DNA of 64,000 bases from Variovorax boronicumulans (GCF_019352895.1 NZ_JAAAFX010000004.1:798714-862713), one strand, 5' to 3'; positions 19,883 through 29,224 are shown, counted from the first letter of the stretch. Made by a program: numbers and translations. Notes: generated by a model not told the origin, from the letters alone.

Positions 19883-21166
19883 TCAAAGCCGGCCGTCTGC
19901 GGCGCCTAGTGGCAGCAGACTTTTCACGTCGAACAGGACGGCATTAGGTTGACCCAGCGCCTTGATGCCAGCTTCACCCATAGTCACGAATTGGTGATGA
20001 CCGACGGCCAGCACGATGGCGGCATATTGACCCGGAGCGGGCATCTCGGTCAGGCACTCAAGACCGTATTCATGTTCGGCCTCGGCCACATCGATCCACG
20101 GATCGAATACGTCGACCTGCGTGTTGTAGCACTTCAAAGTGCGCACGATGTCCACGACTTTGGTGTTGCGCACGTCAGGGCAATTTTCTTTGAAGGTCAA
20201 ACCCAGCACCAGTACCTTGCTGCCCAGCACCGGCACGTTCTTGCGCAACATCAGCTTGATGACTTCATCTGCGACATGGCTGGCCATGTTGTCATTGATT
20301 CGGCGGCCAGCCAGTATTACCTCGGGGTGATAGCCAACTTCCACGGCCTTGTGGGTAAGGTAATAAGGGTCCACGCCAATACAATGCCCGCCGACTAGAC
20401 CCGGGCGAAATGGCAGGAAATTCCATTTAGTGCCCGCTGCCTGCAATACTTCTAAGGTGTCAATTCCTAATCGATGAAAGATCAAGCTAAGTTCATTCAT
20501 CAACGCAATGTTGACGTCCCGCTGCGTGTTCTCGATCACTTTGGCGGCTTCGGCGACCTTGATGCTGCTAGCCTTGTAAGTACCTGCCGTGATGATTTGA
20601 CGGTACAACTGGTCCACGATTTCGGCTACCTCCGGCGTACTGCCGCTGGTCACCTTCTTGATGCTGGGCAGTCGATGTTCCTTGTCGCCTGGGTTAATTC
20701 GCTCTGGGCTGTAACCACAGAAGAAGTCGACGTTGAATTTTTTACCGCTGAATTTCTCCAATACAGGCACACAAACCTCTTCGGTCGCGCCGGGGTACAC
20801 TGTGGACTCAAAAATTACAATGGCCCCATCGCGCAGGACCTTGCCGACAGTCTCGCTGGCCTTGATCAGGGGGGTTAGATCCGGCCTGTTGGCGATGTCG
20901 ACAGGGGTCGGCACCGTCACGATGAATACGGAGCAGTCCGACAAGTCTTGGGCCTTGGAGGTGAATGCCAGCTTTGCTGCCTCCTTCAGTTCCTCGGGCG
21001 ATGTTTCCAAGGTATGGTCATGACCGCTTTGCAATTCGGCAATGCGTTTTTCATTGATGTCGAATCCAATGACGGTACGCTTCTTTCCAAATTCGACGGC
21101 GAGCGGCAATCCAACGTAACCCAATCCGATGACTGCGATAGGTGCGTTCAATTCTAATGAATACAT
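19883..21166 (-). CDS. tviB: UDP-N-acetyl-D-glucosamine 6-dehydrogenase (TviB/WbpO type)
   Basis: 427 residues with the three domains of UDP-sugar dehydrogenases: N-terminal Rossmann domain ([18 protein letters not shown]), central helical domain ([19 protein letters not shown]), and C-terminal domain ([20 protein letters not shown]). The catalytic Cys is in [19 protein letters not shown]. It oxidises C6 of UDP-GlcNAc or UDP-GalNAc in two NAD-dependent steps to the uronate. Pairing with the TviC-like epimerase supports UDP-GalNAcA or UDP-GlcNAcA as product. GC is intermediate (about 57% in one hand-counted line), at the edge of the AT-rich cassette. Confidence 0.93.
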   Translation of the reverse strand: MYSLELNAPIAVIGLGYVGLPLAVEFGKKRTVIGFDINEKRIAELQSGHDHTLETSPEELKEAAKLAFTSKAQDLSDCSVFIVTVPTPVDIANRPDLTPLIKASETVGKVLRDGAIVIFESTVYPGATEEVCVPVLEKFSGKKFNVDFFCGYSPERINPGDKEHRLPSIKKVTSGSTPEVAEIVDQLYRQIITAGTYKASSIKVAEAAKVIENTQRDVNIALMNELSLIFHRLGIDTLEVLQAAGTKWNFLPFRPGLVGGHCIGVDPYYLTHKAVEVGYHPEVILAGRRINDNMASHVADEVIKLMLRKNVPVLGSKVLVLGLTFKENCPDVRNTKVVDIVRTLKCYNTQVDVFDPWIDVAEAEHEYGLECLTEMPAPGQYAAIVLAVGHHQFVTMGEAGIKALGQPNAVLFDVKSLLPLGAADGRL

Positions 21167-21190
21167 GAAATCTTAATGAAAGAGGAATAA

Positions 21191-23581
21191 CTACTGCCGT
21201 GCGGCGCTCCGCACGCGGGGCATGTTGTCTTCAAAATAGGCCAACCCAGAACGGTCAAAGTTGAAGGTCCGGTCGAGCATGGAAACGTTGGCACCCACAC
21301 CTTGATTCGTGCTCAGCACATTGGAACCTTCACGTATGACGGTTTCAATGCCATACGACCACCTCGGATTCCCAGTCACCTGCACCGGGTAGGTCGGCGA
21401 CATGTCTTTGCGTGGTGTGAGCGGAATCGACAGCTCGATGCCCGCCGACGTACGTGACGCGGCAGCCCACTCGAACTTGGTGCGCCGCACATACAGCGTG
21501 ATGGCGACGTCGTCGAACCATTGCTTGATGCCAAAACGCACGCCGCGGTCGTTGTAGAGGAACTGCCCTGCCGTCACCTCTGCGTAGGTACGCGTGGGGG
21601 TGTAGGCATAGCGATAGCTCGCGAGCGCCGTGCGCGAATGCACCGGCAGGTTGGCGTCGTAGAACTGGATGCGTTCGAAACGACCCGCTTCGGCATGCAA
21701 GCGATGACGGCCTTCGCCCGGCTCCCAGCGGACTTCGCCATAGGTGCCACGGTAGTTGGCATCGATGCGGCCAGCGGCCACATGGCCCGTCAGCGCATTG
21801 GCGCCCCACAGCGCGGCCGTCTCGGCGTTGTCCTTGCCGAACAGGTGCTCTATCGGCAGGCGGAACATCTGGTGAACCATGTAGCGGTCGGTCTGGCTCA
21901 CGAAGCGGCTGTTGCCGAAGGCCTGGCCCTTCTTGAAGTCGTCGGAGTCGTGAATCGGCGTGTTGCCGGCCACCTCGGCCCAGGCACCCGACCACAGCGG
22001 CTGCTGCAGCATGGCGCGCATCGCCAGCGAATGATCGAACACGCCATATTCGGTGGCCACGGTGCTGCGCAGCACCGGTTGCAGGATGATGCGCGGCGTG
22101 GCCCAGCTGGGCGAGCGCCCGTCGACGACCCAGCTGGCGTCGGCCAGCAGTGCGTTGATCGCGGTGGTGCCGGGGGTGTAGAGCTGGCCCGCGGTGCAGC
22201 GCGCCGGACCGAGTGCGATCCATTGCGCCAAGCAGTCGGCCTGGCCAGTCACGCCCACGATGTCGAGCTGGCGTTGCATCAGCACCAGGCGGTAGCCAGC
22301 GCGTTGTGCCGCCAGGTTGCGTGCGATCACGCCCAGCGCCACGCCCAGGCCGTCGGCCGTGTTGACGTTGTAGCTGGCGTTGTTCACGCGCACGGCCACG
22401 GCGCCGTCGGGCGCGCGGCCCACGCGGATGTCCTCGAAGCCCTTGGCGCGCAGCGCCTCGCCGAGCGCGACGAGTTGAGCGTCGGTCACGGGCGCGGGCG
22501 GCGGGGGCGCCGATGCGGCGACGCTGGCCGCCACCATGGCGCGGGTCTCTTCCGAGGCGGTGGGTGCCACGCTGAGCAGTGCCGAGGCCGGCGGGCGCGG
22601 GCCCACGTTGGGCGGCGACAGGTCGGGCTGCAAGGGCACGTCGGATACGCGCAGGCCATCTTGCGAAAAGGCCTTGCGTTCGGCCGACGGCGCTGGCTGC
22701 CCAGACGCAGACGCAGACGCAGACGGGAACACGGTGGCCGTGGTCGTCGTGGTGGTGATGGTCGACACGGCGGCGGGGCGGCTCTCGGGCACCTTGTACA
22801 GGGGCACGTTGAGGCCGATGCTCACCCAGCTGCGGGCGGTGCGCTCGTCGCCCCGCAAGCGCACGTTGGCGCCCACGTGGGCCGACCAGCCGGCCGGCAG
22901 CCATTCGGAGGGCGCGTAGACGCGCGCGCCGGCCCAGGCCTGGCTGTCGACGTATTCGATGTGGGTCTGCAGCCAGGGCAAGGGCCGGTAGGCCGCGCTG
23001 GCGAAGGGGCCATCGAGCGGCGTGCTGACGTTGCGCGCGGTGCCGCGGCGCGCATAGCCCACGGTCAGGTCGAGCGGGTCGACGGGCGTGTACGTGAGCA
23101 CGCCGTACAGCGAGCGGAAATTGCCGGTCTCGCCGCCAACGTCGGTGCCACCGGCAGCGATCTTCCAGCGGCCGTCACGATCGATCTGGGCACCGGCCTT
23201 GAAATTGAAGGAGAGGTCGCGAATGCCGCAGTTGCTGGTGTAGCAGTTCGTGTTGAACTTGTTGCTGGCAATCCGGCCGGAGATCTCGAGATTGGGGAGC
23301 AGGCCGAAGCCCGCCACCAGGTTGTGGCCACTGGTGCCGTAGCGTGCCCCGATGGGGCCGCCTACCACTTCGTTGTCGTAGCCCAGCGACGCACTTCCCC
23401 AGGGCAACAGCTGTGCCGTGGGGGTGACCGACAAACCGGTCGCACCGCTCGCGTTGAGCGACGGTGCGATCTGTGCATGTGCTGAGGGCACCGCCGCCGC
23501 GCCCGCCAGACCGAGCAGCGCGAGGGCGGCGGCTAGGACTGGCGATTGCGGGAACGGTGCGCGATCAGCCTCCCGTGCCAC
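21191..23581 (-). CDS. YjbH-like outer-membrane exopolysaccharide protein
   Basis: About 796 residues from the GTG at 23581; a GTG at 23617 is the alternative, and both lie in a 9-bp repeat tract. A signal peptide (LAAALALLGLAGAAAVPSAHAQ) precedes a mature protein with repeated beta-barrel-like strands (for example SLNASGATGLSVTPTAQLLPWG, WKIAAGGTDVG, and the C-terminal half from YRGTYGEVRWEPG). This matches the YjbH domain family, outer-membrane proteins of exopolysaccharide operons. Near residue 295 a hexanucleotide repeat encodes Ser-Ala pairs. Its role may be in polymer secretion; that is inferred from family and position. GC is high, unlike the downstream cassette. Confidence 0.8.
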   Translation of the reverse strand: MAREADRAPFPQSPVLAAALALLGLAGAAAVPSAHAQIAPSLNASGATGLSVTPTAQLLPWGSASLGYDNEVVGGPIGARYGTSGHNLVAGFGLLPNLEISGRIASNKFNTNCYTSNCGIRDLSFNFKAGAQIDRDGRWKIAAGGTDVGGETGNFRSLYGVLTYTPVDPLDLTVGYARRGTARNVSTPLDGPFASAAYRPLPWLQTHIEYVDSQAWAGARVYAPSEWLPAGWSAHVGANVRLRGDERTARSWVSIGLNVPLYKVPESRPAAVSTITTTTTTATVFPSASASASGQPAPSAERKAFSQDGLRVSDVPLQPDLSPPNVGPRPPASALLSVAPTASEETRAMVAASVAASAPPPPAPVTDAQLVALGEALRAKGFEDIRVGRAPDGAVAVRVNNASYNVNTADGLGVALGVIARNLAAQRAGYRLVLMQRQLDIVGVTGQADCLAQWIALGPARCTAGQLYTPGTTAINALLADASWVVDGRSPSWATPRIILQPVLRSTVATEYGVFDHSLAMRAMLQQPLWSGAWAEVAGNTPIHDSDDFKKGQAFGNSRFVSQTDRYMVHQMFRLPIEHLFGKDNAETAALWGANALTGHVAAGRIDANYRGTYGEVRWEPGEGRHRLHAEAGRFERIQFYDANLPVHSRTALASYRYAYTPTRTYAEVTAGQFLYNDRGVRFGIKQWFDDVAITLYVRRTKFEWAAASRTSAGIELSIPLTPRKDMSPTYPVQVTGNPRWSYGIETVIREGSNVLSTNQGVGANVSMLDRTFNFDRSGLAYFEDNMPRVRSAARQ
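22703..22729. repeat. Hexanucleotide tandem repeat inside the yjbH-like gene
   Basis: Four tandem copies of CAGACG encode alternating Ser-Ala residues in a low-complexity linker (SASASAS). Copy-number change would keep the frame. Confidence 0.7.
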
Positions 23582-24353
23582 CGGTGCCGCCGGTGCCGCC
23601 CGTGCCGCCAGTGCCACCGGTGCCGCCCGAGCCCGGGGTCGGCAGCAGGTCGCCGGCAGCCTTGGCGATCGCCAGGATGGCGGCCTTCAGGCTGCCGTCA
23701 GCGTTCTGCAGCACCGATGCGGTGTTGTCGAGCACCTTGTCCAGCGGCGAGCCGATGGCGAAGGAGGTGGAGTCGAAGTTGCCGGCGGCGGCGATGATGG
23801 CATCGGCTTGCGCGCTGGTCAGGCCGGAGCCGACGAGTTGGTCCTTGACCACCTTGAGCACCGAAGCGCGGTAGGCAGCCACCGTGGTCGACGAGCTCAC
23901 GTTCGCGGCGAAGGTGCTGTCCGAGCGGATCTTGGCGATGAACTGGTCCAGCGTCAGGCCGGCGCTGCCGCTGGCAGAAGCAGCGAGCACGGTCTCGACC
24001 AGCAGGTCGGTCAGGGGCGTGAAGTTCGAGATGTTGCCGCCAAACAGGATGCCACGGTACGTGAGCGTGCTGGTCTTGGCAGTGCCGATGCAGGGATAGG
24101 TCAAAGCAACTCGGCTGCTGACAAACGCGCCGTTGGCATCGGACGTGCTCGTGACACGGGCGCCGTTGGCGCAGGTCATGTCGACGGTCGCATTGGCCAG
24201 CGCGGCGCCGCGAGCGGTCGTGCCGCTGACGGAGATTTCCGAGCCTGTACCGCTGCCGCCGCCACCACCGCCGCCGCCACAGGCGGCCAGGCCGAGAAGG
24301 GCTACGGCCGAAACCAGGAACTTGGCGCGTGCCGATTGCGTGAAGTTTGTCAT
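23565..24353 (-). CDS. Exported lipoprotein of unknown function
   Basis: 262 residues from the ATG at 24353; the frame extends upstream, but this start gives a compact lipoprotein signal (SAVALLGLAAC). The lipidated Cys is followed by a run of eight Gly, a flexible tether. Residues about 30-90 look like a small beta-sandwich (ISVSGTTARGAALANATVDM). The middle is helical and Ala/Ser-rich (LTLDQFIAKIRSDSTFAANV), and the C terminus is six Gly-Gly-Thr repeats. I do not recognise a named family. It is the first gene of the polysaccharide operon, just upstream of and overlapping the YjbH-like gene, so an envelope role with it is plausible. Confidence 0.75.
   Translation of the reverse strand: MTNFTQSARAKFLVSAVALLGLAACGGGGGGGGSGTGSEISVSGTTARGAALANATVDMTCANGARVTSTSDANGAFVSSRVALTYPCIGTAKTSTLTYRGILFGGNISNFTPLTDLLVETVLAASASGSAGLTLDQFIAKIRSDSTFAANVSSSTTVAAYRASVLKVVKDQLVGSGLTSAQADAIIAAAGNFDSTSFAIGSPLDKVLDNTASVLQNADGSLKAAILAIAKAAGDLLPTPGSGGTGGTGGTGGTGGTGGTGG
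23575..23628. repeat. Six 9-bp tandem repeats at the lipoprotein/yjbH junction
   Basis: Six imperfect units GTGCCRCCN (plus-strand reading) encode the Gly-Gly-Thr tail of the lipoprotein and, in another frame, hold both candidate GTG starts of the YjbH-like gene. Confidence 0.8.
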
Positions 24354-24612
24354 CGAGTTTTTCCGCTCTGTGAAGACTGGGGAACCCGGTGCGCGAAGCG
24401 TGCCGGGCGCAATTGAAAACAGCACGAATTCATCGGTCGATCAAGTCGAAACGGAGAAATTCGGCGGGGGAAGCACCAATAACTTGTCACTTTGACGATT
24501 GTTAACGGTTGCGAAGCGAGTGTATCAGCCCCAAATCGGGACGCATCCCCCATTTATGCCATTCCGCAAGACGGTGAAACCCCGGGCCTCAAAAAGTAAA
24601 TCGAAAGCAATA
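24354..24612. other. Non-coding spacer upstream of the polysaccharide operon
   Basis: About 260 bases between the lipoprotein start and the terminator of the helicase gene. The promoter of the 14-gene minus-strand operon should be here, but I could not identify convincing -35/-10 boxes. No ORF of substance is present. Confidence 0.5.
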
Positions 24613-24652
24613 AAAAAGGCCATTGAGTCACCCGAAGATGACTCAATGGCCT
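24612..24652 (-). terminator. Rho-independent terminator after the DEAD-box helicase
   Basis: Perfect 13-bp stem GGCCATTGAGTCA/TGACTCAATGGCC with an 8-base loop, followed on the minus strand by six T residues, about 30 bases beyond the helicase stop. Confidence 0.92.
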
Positions 24653-24682
24653 TCGCCAACTCGAAAATTGAATGCTATTTAA

Positions 24683-26677
24683 TTAGCGGCTGGGCTTGAA
24701 TGCACGCTTGGCTGCGTCGCGCGGAACAAACACTTTGCCGCCGCCGCCTGCGCCGCGGGGTGCAAAGTTCTCGCCACGCGGAGCGAAACCTTCATTGCGG
24801 GGGGCAAAGCCCTCGCCACGGGGTGCAAAACCTTCGCCACGCGACGGGCCACCGGCACCGCGCGGAGCGCTGTCGCCCCAGCCCGGCTTGCGGCCGTAGC
24901 CTGCACCGCCGCCGCCTTCTTCACGGCCGCCGCCGAAACCGGCGTTGTGGCCATGGTGAGGACGGGCACCCGGTGCCGCGCCGCGCGGGCCGCGGTCGTT
25001 GAAGCTGCTGGCGCCGGCATAGCTGCGCTCGTTGCCGCCGCGGTCATTGCCACCGCCGAAGCCGCCACCACCGCCGCCGAAGTTGCCACGGGGGCCTGCA
25101 CCGCCGCCGCCGAACTTGCGCTCACCGCCACGCGAATGGCTGTTGTTGTCGCGGCCACGGCCACCGAAGTCGCCTTGCGGACGCGATTGCGGCATGCGTT
25201 GCTGGGGTTCGAGGCCGGGGATGGTCTCGGCCTTGAACTGCTGGTGGCTGTAATGCTCGATGTCCATGATCTTGCGGCGATCGCGGAACTCGGCAAAGGT
25301 CACGGCGATGCCGTCGCGGCCGGCACGGCCGGTACGACCGATGCGGTGGGTGTAATCCTCGGCCTTCATCGGCAGGCCGAAGTTGAAGACGTGGGTGATG
25401 GTCGGCACGTCGATGCCGCGGGCGGCAACGTCGGTGGCCACCAGGATCTGCACCTGGCCTTGGCGCAGCGCCATCAGGCGGCGGTTGCGCAGGCCCTGGC
25501 TCAGGGCACCGTGCAGTGCAACGGCGCTGAAGCCGTCTTGCTGCAGGTCGTTGGCGAGGCCGTCGCACTCGACTTGGGTGCTGGCGAACACGATGGCCTG
25601 GTTGATCGTGGTGTCACGCAGCCAGTGGTCGAGCATCTTGCGCTTGTGCTGGACGTTGTCGGCCCAGAACAGCACTTGCTTGATGTTCGCGTGCTTTTCC
25701 TGCGGCGAGTCGATCTGGATCTTCTGCGGCTGGCGCATCACGCGGGTGGCGAGCTGCTGGATGCGCGGCGCGAAGGTGGCGCTGAACATCATGGTCTGCT
25801 TGCGGCCGACGGTGAGCTGGTTGACTTCAGCCAGATCGTCCGAGAAGCCCAGGTCGAGCATGCGGTCGGCTTCGTCGACGACCAGGAATTGCACCTGGTC
25901 GAGCTTGATCTGCATCGAGCGTTGCAGGTCGAGCAGGCGGCCGGGCGTGGCGACCACGAGGTTGGCGTTCTGCAGCTTGGCGATCTGCAGCTGGTAAGGC
26001 ATGCCGCCCACCACGCTGGCCACGCGCAGGCCGCGGCAATGCTTGACCAGGTCGATGGCGTCGTGTGCAACCTGCTGCGCGAGTTCGCGCGTCGGGCACA
26101 GGATCAGGGCGCCGGGGGTGGCGGCCTTGAAGTTGCGGGTGTTGGTCGGGTCCTTGCGCTTGGCCTTCTTGGGGGGCGCTTCGCCGCGGGCGGCGGCTTC
26201 GTCGGCCAGGCGCTTGAATTCGGCCTTGGCGACGGCTTCGGCTTCGGCTTCCTGCTTGAGCAGCGTGTGCAGCACGGGCAGCAGGAAGGCGGCGGTCTTG
26301 CCGCTGCCGGTCTGGCTCGAGACCATCAGGTCGATGAAGCGGGCGTTGCCCTCTTCCGAACTGGTCAGTGCCAGAGGAATGACCTTGTCCTGCACGGCGG
26401 TCGGCTGGTCGAAGCCGAGGTCGGCCACGGCAGCAACGAGCTCGGCAGCCAGGCCGAGGCGCACGAAACCGTTGGGCAGCTTGGGGGCTTCTTCGACGGC
26501 CGGCTCGGCGTCGTCGATGACTGCAGCAGCTGCGACGGTATCGGCCGCTTCAGCGGTTTCGGCCACGTCGTGCAGCACTTGCAGGTCAGCGGTATTGGAT
26601 TCAATGACAACCGCGAAGTCGTCAGAAGATTGCACAGGCGCGGAATCGCCCTGCGCTTGGATGTAAGCGTCGGTCAT
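24683..26677 (-). CDS. DEAD-box ATP-dependent RNA helicase
   Basis: 664 residues. All core motifs are visible: Q motif and QTGSGKTAAF (I), PTRELAQQ (Ia), TPGRLLD (Ib), DEAD in VVDEADRMLDLGF (II), SAT (III), and HRIGRTGRAG (VI). An acidic N-terminal extension of about 70 residues precedes the core, and an insert KKAKRKDPTNTR lies between motifs I and Ia. After about residue 490 comes a Gly/Arg-rich RNA-binding tail ending in FAPRGEG-type heptad repeats. It is close to RhlE/DeaD-type helicases that act in ribosome assembly and RNA decay; the exact paralog is not certain. Confidence 0.93.
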   Translation of the reverse strand: MTDAYIQAQGDSAPVQSSDDFAVVIESNTADLQVLHDVAETAEAADTVAAAAVIDDAEPAVEEAPKLPNGFVRLGLAAELVAAVADLGFDQPTAVQDKVIPLALTSSEEGNARFIDLMVSSQTGSGKTAAFLLPVLHTLLKQEAEAEAVAKAEFKRLADEAAARGEAPPKKAKRKDPTNTRNFKAATPGALILCPTRELAQQVAHDAIDLVKHCRGLRVASVVGGMPYQLQIAKLQNANLVVATPGRLLDLQRSMQIKLDQVQFLVVDEADRMLDLGFSDDLAEVNQLTVGRKQTMMFSATFAPRIQQLATRVMRQPQKIQIDSPQEKHANIKQVLFWADNVQHKRKMLDHWLRDTTINQAIVFASTQVECDGLANDLQQDGFSAVALHGALSQGLRNRRLMALRQGQVQILVATDVAARGIDVPTITHVFNFGLPMKAEDYTHRIGRTGRAGRDGIAVTFAEFRDRRKIMDIEHYSHQQFKAETIPGLEPQQRMPQSRPQGDFGGRGRDNNSHSRGGERKFGGGGAGPRGNFGGGGGGFGGGNDRGGNERSYAGASSFNDRGPRGAAPGARPHHGHNAGFGGGREEGGGGAGYGRKPGWGDSAPRGAGGPSRGEGFAPRGEGFAPRNEGFAPRGENFAPRGAGGGGKVFVPRDAAKRAFKPSR

Positions 26678-26918
26678 GTAGATAGCTCATACGCGAGCGC
26701 TGCCGTAGGCGGCGCCCCGTCGGGTGGTTAAAAACATCAACCATCCAACGACATTCAGCAAGAGCCATGACCACCCGTTTGCCGGAGGTCTGCCTTGGCT
26801 GCGGCCCGTTCATCGGGCGCGGTGTGCAAGATAGGGAGATGCGAGAAACGCTGCACTGTGCAGCGAAGCCCGCAATTATGACACATCCTGGGGTTTTTAC
26901 CTAATCCCCAGGGGGAAA

Positions 26919-27515
26919 CTAGTCTTCCAGCCGCAGGAAGGTGGTGCGGTAGTGCGCCAGCTCCTCGATGGACTCGTGCACGTCGGCCAGCGCGGTGTGG
27001 GCCTGCTGCTTCTTGAAGCTGGTGTAGGCCGCGGGCTTCCAGCGCTTGGCCAGCTCCTTGAGGGTGCTGACGTCGAGGTTGCGGTAGTGGAAGTAGGCCT
27101 CGAGCTTGGGCATGTACTTCACCAGGAAGCGGCGGTCCTGGCCGATGGTGTTGCCGCACATGGGCGAACCCTGCCTGGGGATGTAGCGCGAGATGAACTC
27201 GATCAGCTGCTTCTCGGCGGCGGCTTCGTCGAGGGTCGAGGCCTTGACCTTGTCGATCAGGCCGCTGCGGCCGTGGGTGCCCTTGTTCCAGGCGTCCATG
27301 GCGTCGAGCACGGCATCGCTCTGGTGGATGACCAGCACCGGGCCTTCGATGCGCGGCGTGAGGTCGGGGCCGGTGATGACCACGGCGATCTCCAGCAGGT
27401 GTTCTTTCTCGGGGTCGAGGCCGCTCATTTCGCAGTCGAGCCAGACCAGGTTCTGGTCGCTCTTCTTCAGCGTGGGGACGGGTGCGGCGGGGGTCGGAGC
27501 GGTGGATTCGGACAT
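26919..27515 (-). CDS. orn: Oligoribonuclease
   Basis: 198 residues from the ATG at 27515; about 20 residues of Ala/Pro-rich leader precede the conserved fold. The DEDDh exonuclease residues are in [27 protein letters not shown] and [14 protein letters not shown]. Orn degrades 2-5 nt RNAs, including the pGpG produced from cyclic-di-GMP turnover, and is an essential single-copy enzyme in many proteobacteria. It diverges from the M48 protease gene with about 70 bases between. Confidence 0.97.
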   Translation of the reverse strand: MSESTAPTPAAPVPTLKKSDQNLVWLDCEMSGLDPEKEHLLEIAVVITGPDLTPRIEGPVLVIHQSDAVLDAMDAWNKGTHGRSGLIDKVKASTLDEAAAEKQLIEFISRYIPRQGSPMCGNTIGQDRRFLVKYMPKLEAYFHYRNLDVSTLKELAKRWKPAAYTSFKKQQAHTALADVHESIEELAHYRTTFLRLED

Positions 27516-27585
27516 CGGCGGATTGTCGTCGATGGTGTACGGGCACCGCATGGCGTCACGACCCCGGGGCTAAACTCGGCGACCC

Positions 27586-28845
27586 ATGTCCTACGCACTC
27601 GGCTTCACCTGCGCCTTCGCCGCCGCACTCCTCGCCGGCCTCGCCGTGAAGTTCTGGCTCGCCACGCGCCAGATCCGCCATGTGGCGCGCCACCGCGACG
27701 CGGTCCCGGCCGTCTTCGCCCAGACCATGACGCTGTCGGGCCACCAGAAGGCCGCCGACTACACCATCGCCAAGGTCCGTTTCGGCCTGCTCGAGATGGC
27801 CTGGGGCGCGGCGCTGCTGCTGGCCTGGACGCTGCTGGGCGGGCTGGACCTGCTCAACAAGGTGCTGCTGGCCTGGATGGGCGGCGGCATGGCGCAGCAA
27901 CTGGCGCTGCTTGCGGCCTTTGCGCTGATCGGCGGGCTGCTCGACCTGCCCTTCACGCTGTGGCAGACCTTCCGGCTCGAGGAGCGCTTCGGCTTCAACA
28001 AGATGACCTTCAAGCTCTGGCTGGGCGACGCGGTCAAGGGCACGCTGCTGGGCGCGGTCATCGGCCTGCCGATCGCGGCGCTGATCCTCTGGCTGATGGG
28101 CGCGGCCGGCACGCTCTGGTGGTTCTGGGCCTGGGCCGCATGGATGGGCTTCAACCTGCTGCTGATGCTGGTGTACCCGAGCTTCATCGCACCGCTGTTC
28201 AACAAGTTCAAGCCGCTCGACGACGCCGGCCTCAAGGCCCGCGTGACCGCGCTGATGCAGCGCTGCGGCTTCGCGGCCAAGGGCCTGTTCGTGATGGACG
28301 GCAGCCGCCGCAGCGCGCATGCCAACGCCTACTTCACCGGCTTCGGCGCCAGCAAGCGCGTGGTGTTCTACGACACGCTGCTGCGCCAGCTCAACGCCGG
28401 CGAGGTCGAGGCGGTGCTGGCCCACGAGCTGGGCCACTTCAAGCATCGCCACATCGTCAAGCGCATGGTGGCGATGTTCGCGCTGAGCCTGGCCGGCTTC
28501 GCGCTGCTGGGCTGGGTGTCGGGCCAGTCGTGGTTCTATGCGGGCCTGGGCGTGCAGCCCAACATGGCCGCGCCCAACAACGCGCTGGCACTGCTGCTGT
28601 TCATGCTGGCGGTGCCGGTGTTCAGCTTCTTCGTCGCGCCGCTGTCGGCCCGGATGTCGCGCAAGCACGAGTTCGAGGCCGACGCCTATGCGGTGGCCCA
28701 GACCAGCGGTGCCGACCTGGCCGCCGCCCTGCTCAAGCTCTACCAGGACAACGCGTCGACGCTCACGCCCGACCCGGTGTTCGTCAAGTTCTACTACTCG
28801 CATCCGCCGGCCTCGGAGCGCCTGGCGCGCATGGGCGCGGCCTGA
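27586..28845 (+). CDS. M48-family membrane zinc metallopeptidase (Ste24-like)
   Basis: 419 residues with about six or seven membrane helices and the zinc motif VLAHELGHFKHRH (HExxH), plus the third ligand in KHEFEADAYAVAQ. The N-terminal M48 extension (RHRDAVPAVF and TIAKVRFGLLEM) and length fit the CAAX prenyl protease/Ste24 subgroup rather than the shorter HtpX. Its bacterial role is usually membrane-protein quality control. A short gap separates it from phhB, and co-transcription with phhB and rsgA is likely. Confidence 0.92.
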   Translation: MSYALGFTCAFAAALLAGLAVKFWLATRQIRHVARHRDAVPAVFAQTMTLSGHQKAADYTIAKVRFGLLEMAWGAALLLAWTLLGGLDLLNKVLLAWMGGGMAQQLALLAAFALIGGLLDLPFTLWQTFRLEERFGFNKMTFKLWLGDAVKGTLLGAVIGLPIAALILWLMGAAGTLWWFWAWAAWMGFNLLLMLVYPSFIAPLFNKFKPLDDAGLKARVTALMQRCGFAAKGLFVMDGSRRSAHANAYFTGFGASKRVVFYDTLLRQLNAGEVEAVLAHELGHFKHRHIVKRMVAMFALSLAGFALLGWVSGQSWFYAGLGVQPNMAAPNNALALLLFMLAVPVFSFFVAPLSARMSRKHEFEADAYAVAQTSGADLAAALLKLYQDNASTLTPDPVFVKFYYSHPPASERLARMGAA

Positions 28846-28870
28846 TGACCCCTTCTGGAGATTTCGCACC

Positions 28871-29215
28871 ATGACCAGCATGCTCAACATCAAGGACTGG
28901 AAGAACACGCCACCGCGGCGTGCCCAGAGCGCCACCGAGATCGTCAGCGCCCTCGCCCGCCTCGAGGGCTGGAAGCTCACAGGCGACGGCGCGGCCGTGG
29001 CGATCGAGAAGACCTACACCTTCACGAACTACTTCGAGACCATCGCCTTCGTGAATGCGCTGGCCCTGGTGGCGCACCGCTTCGACCACCACCCGGACCT
29101 CTCGGTGCACTACAACCGCTGCGTGGTGCGCTTCAACACGCACGACGTGGCCGGCATCTCGGCCACCGACTTCGAGTGCGCGGCCCAGGCCGACGCCCTG
29201 CTGGCGGCGGCATGA
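28871..29215 (+). CDS. phhB: 4a-hydroxytetrahydrobiopterin dehydratase (pterin-4-alpha-carbinolamine dehydratase)
   Basis: 114 residues. The family signature is FVNALALVAHRFDHHPDLSV followed by YNRCVVRFNTHDVAGIS, with the catalytic His residues present. It recycles the pterin cofactor after aromatic amino-acid hydroxylation. The ATG at 28871 is 25 bases after the protease stop, with a GGAG site upstream. The next gene, rsgA, follows within 10 bases. Confidence 0.94.
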   Translation: MTSMLNIKDWKNTPPRRAQSATEIVSALARLEGWKLTGDGAAVAIEKTYTFTNYFETIAFVNALALVAHRFDHHPDLSVHYNRCVVRFNTHDVAGISATDFECAAQADALLAAA

Positions 29216-29224
29216 GCGTTCACC

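Noticed and set aside
21521..23485. Long plus-strand frame across the yjbH-like gene
   Set aside because: Antisense composition artefact; the minus-strand frame has a signal peptide and beta-rich sequence.
23575..23628. Repeat tract considered as a CRISPR array
   Set aside because: Units are 9 bp, contiguous, without spacers and in coding frame (Gly-Gly-Thr).
24947..26731. Long plus-strand frame across the DEAD-box helicase
   Set aside because: Antisense to a gene with all helicase motifs.
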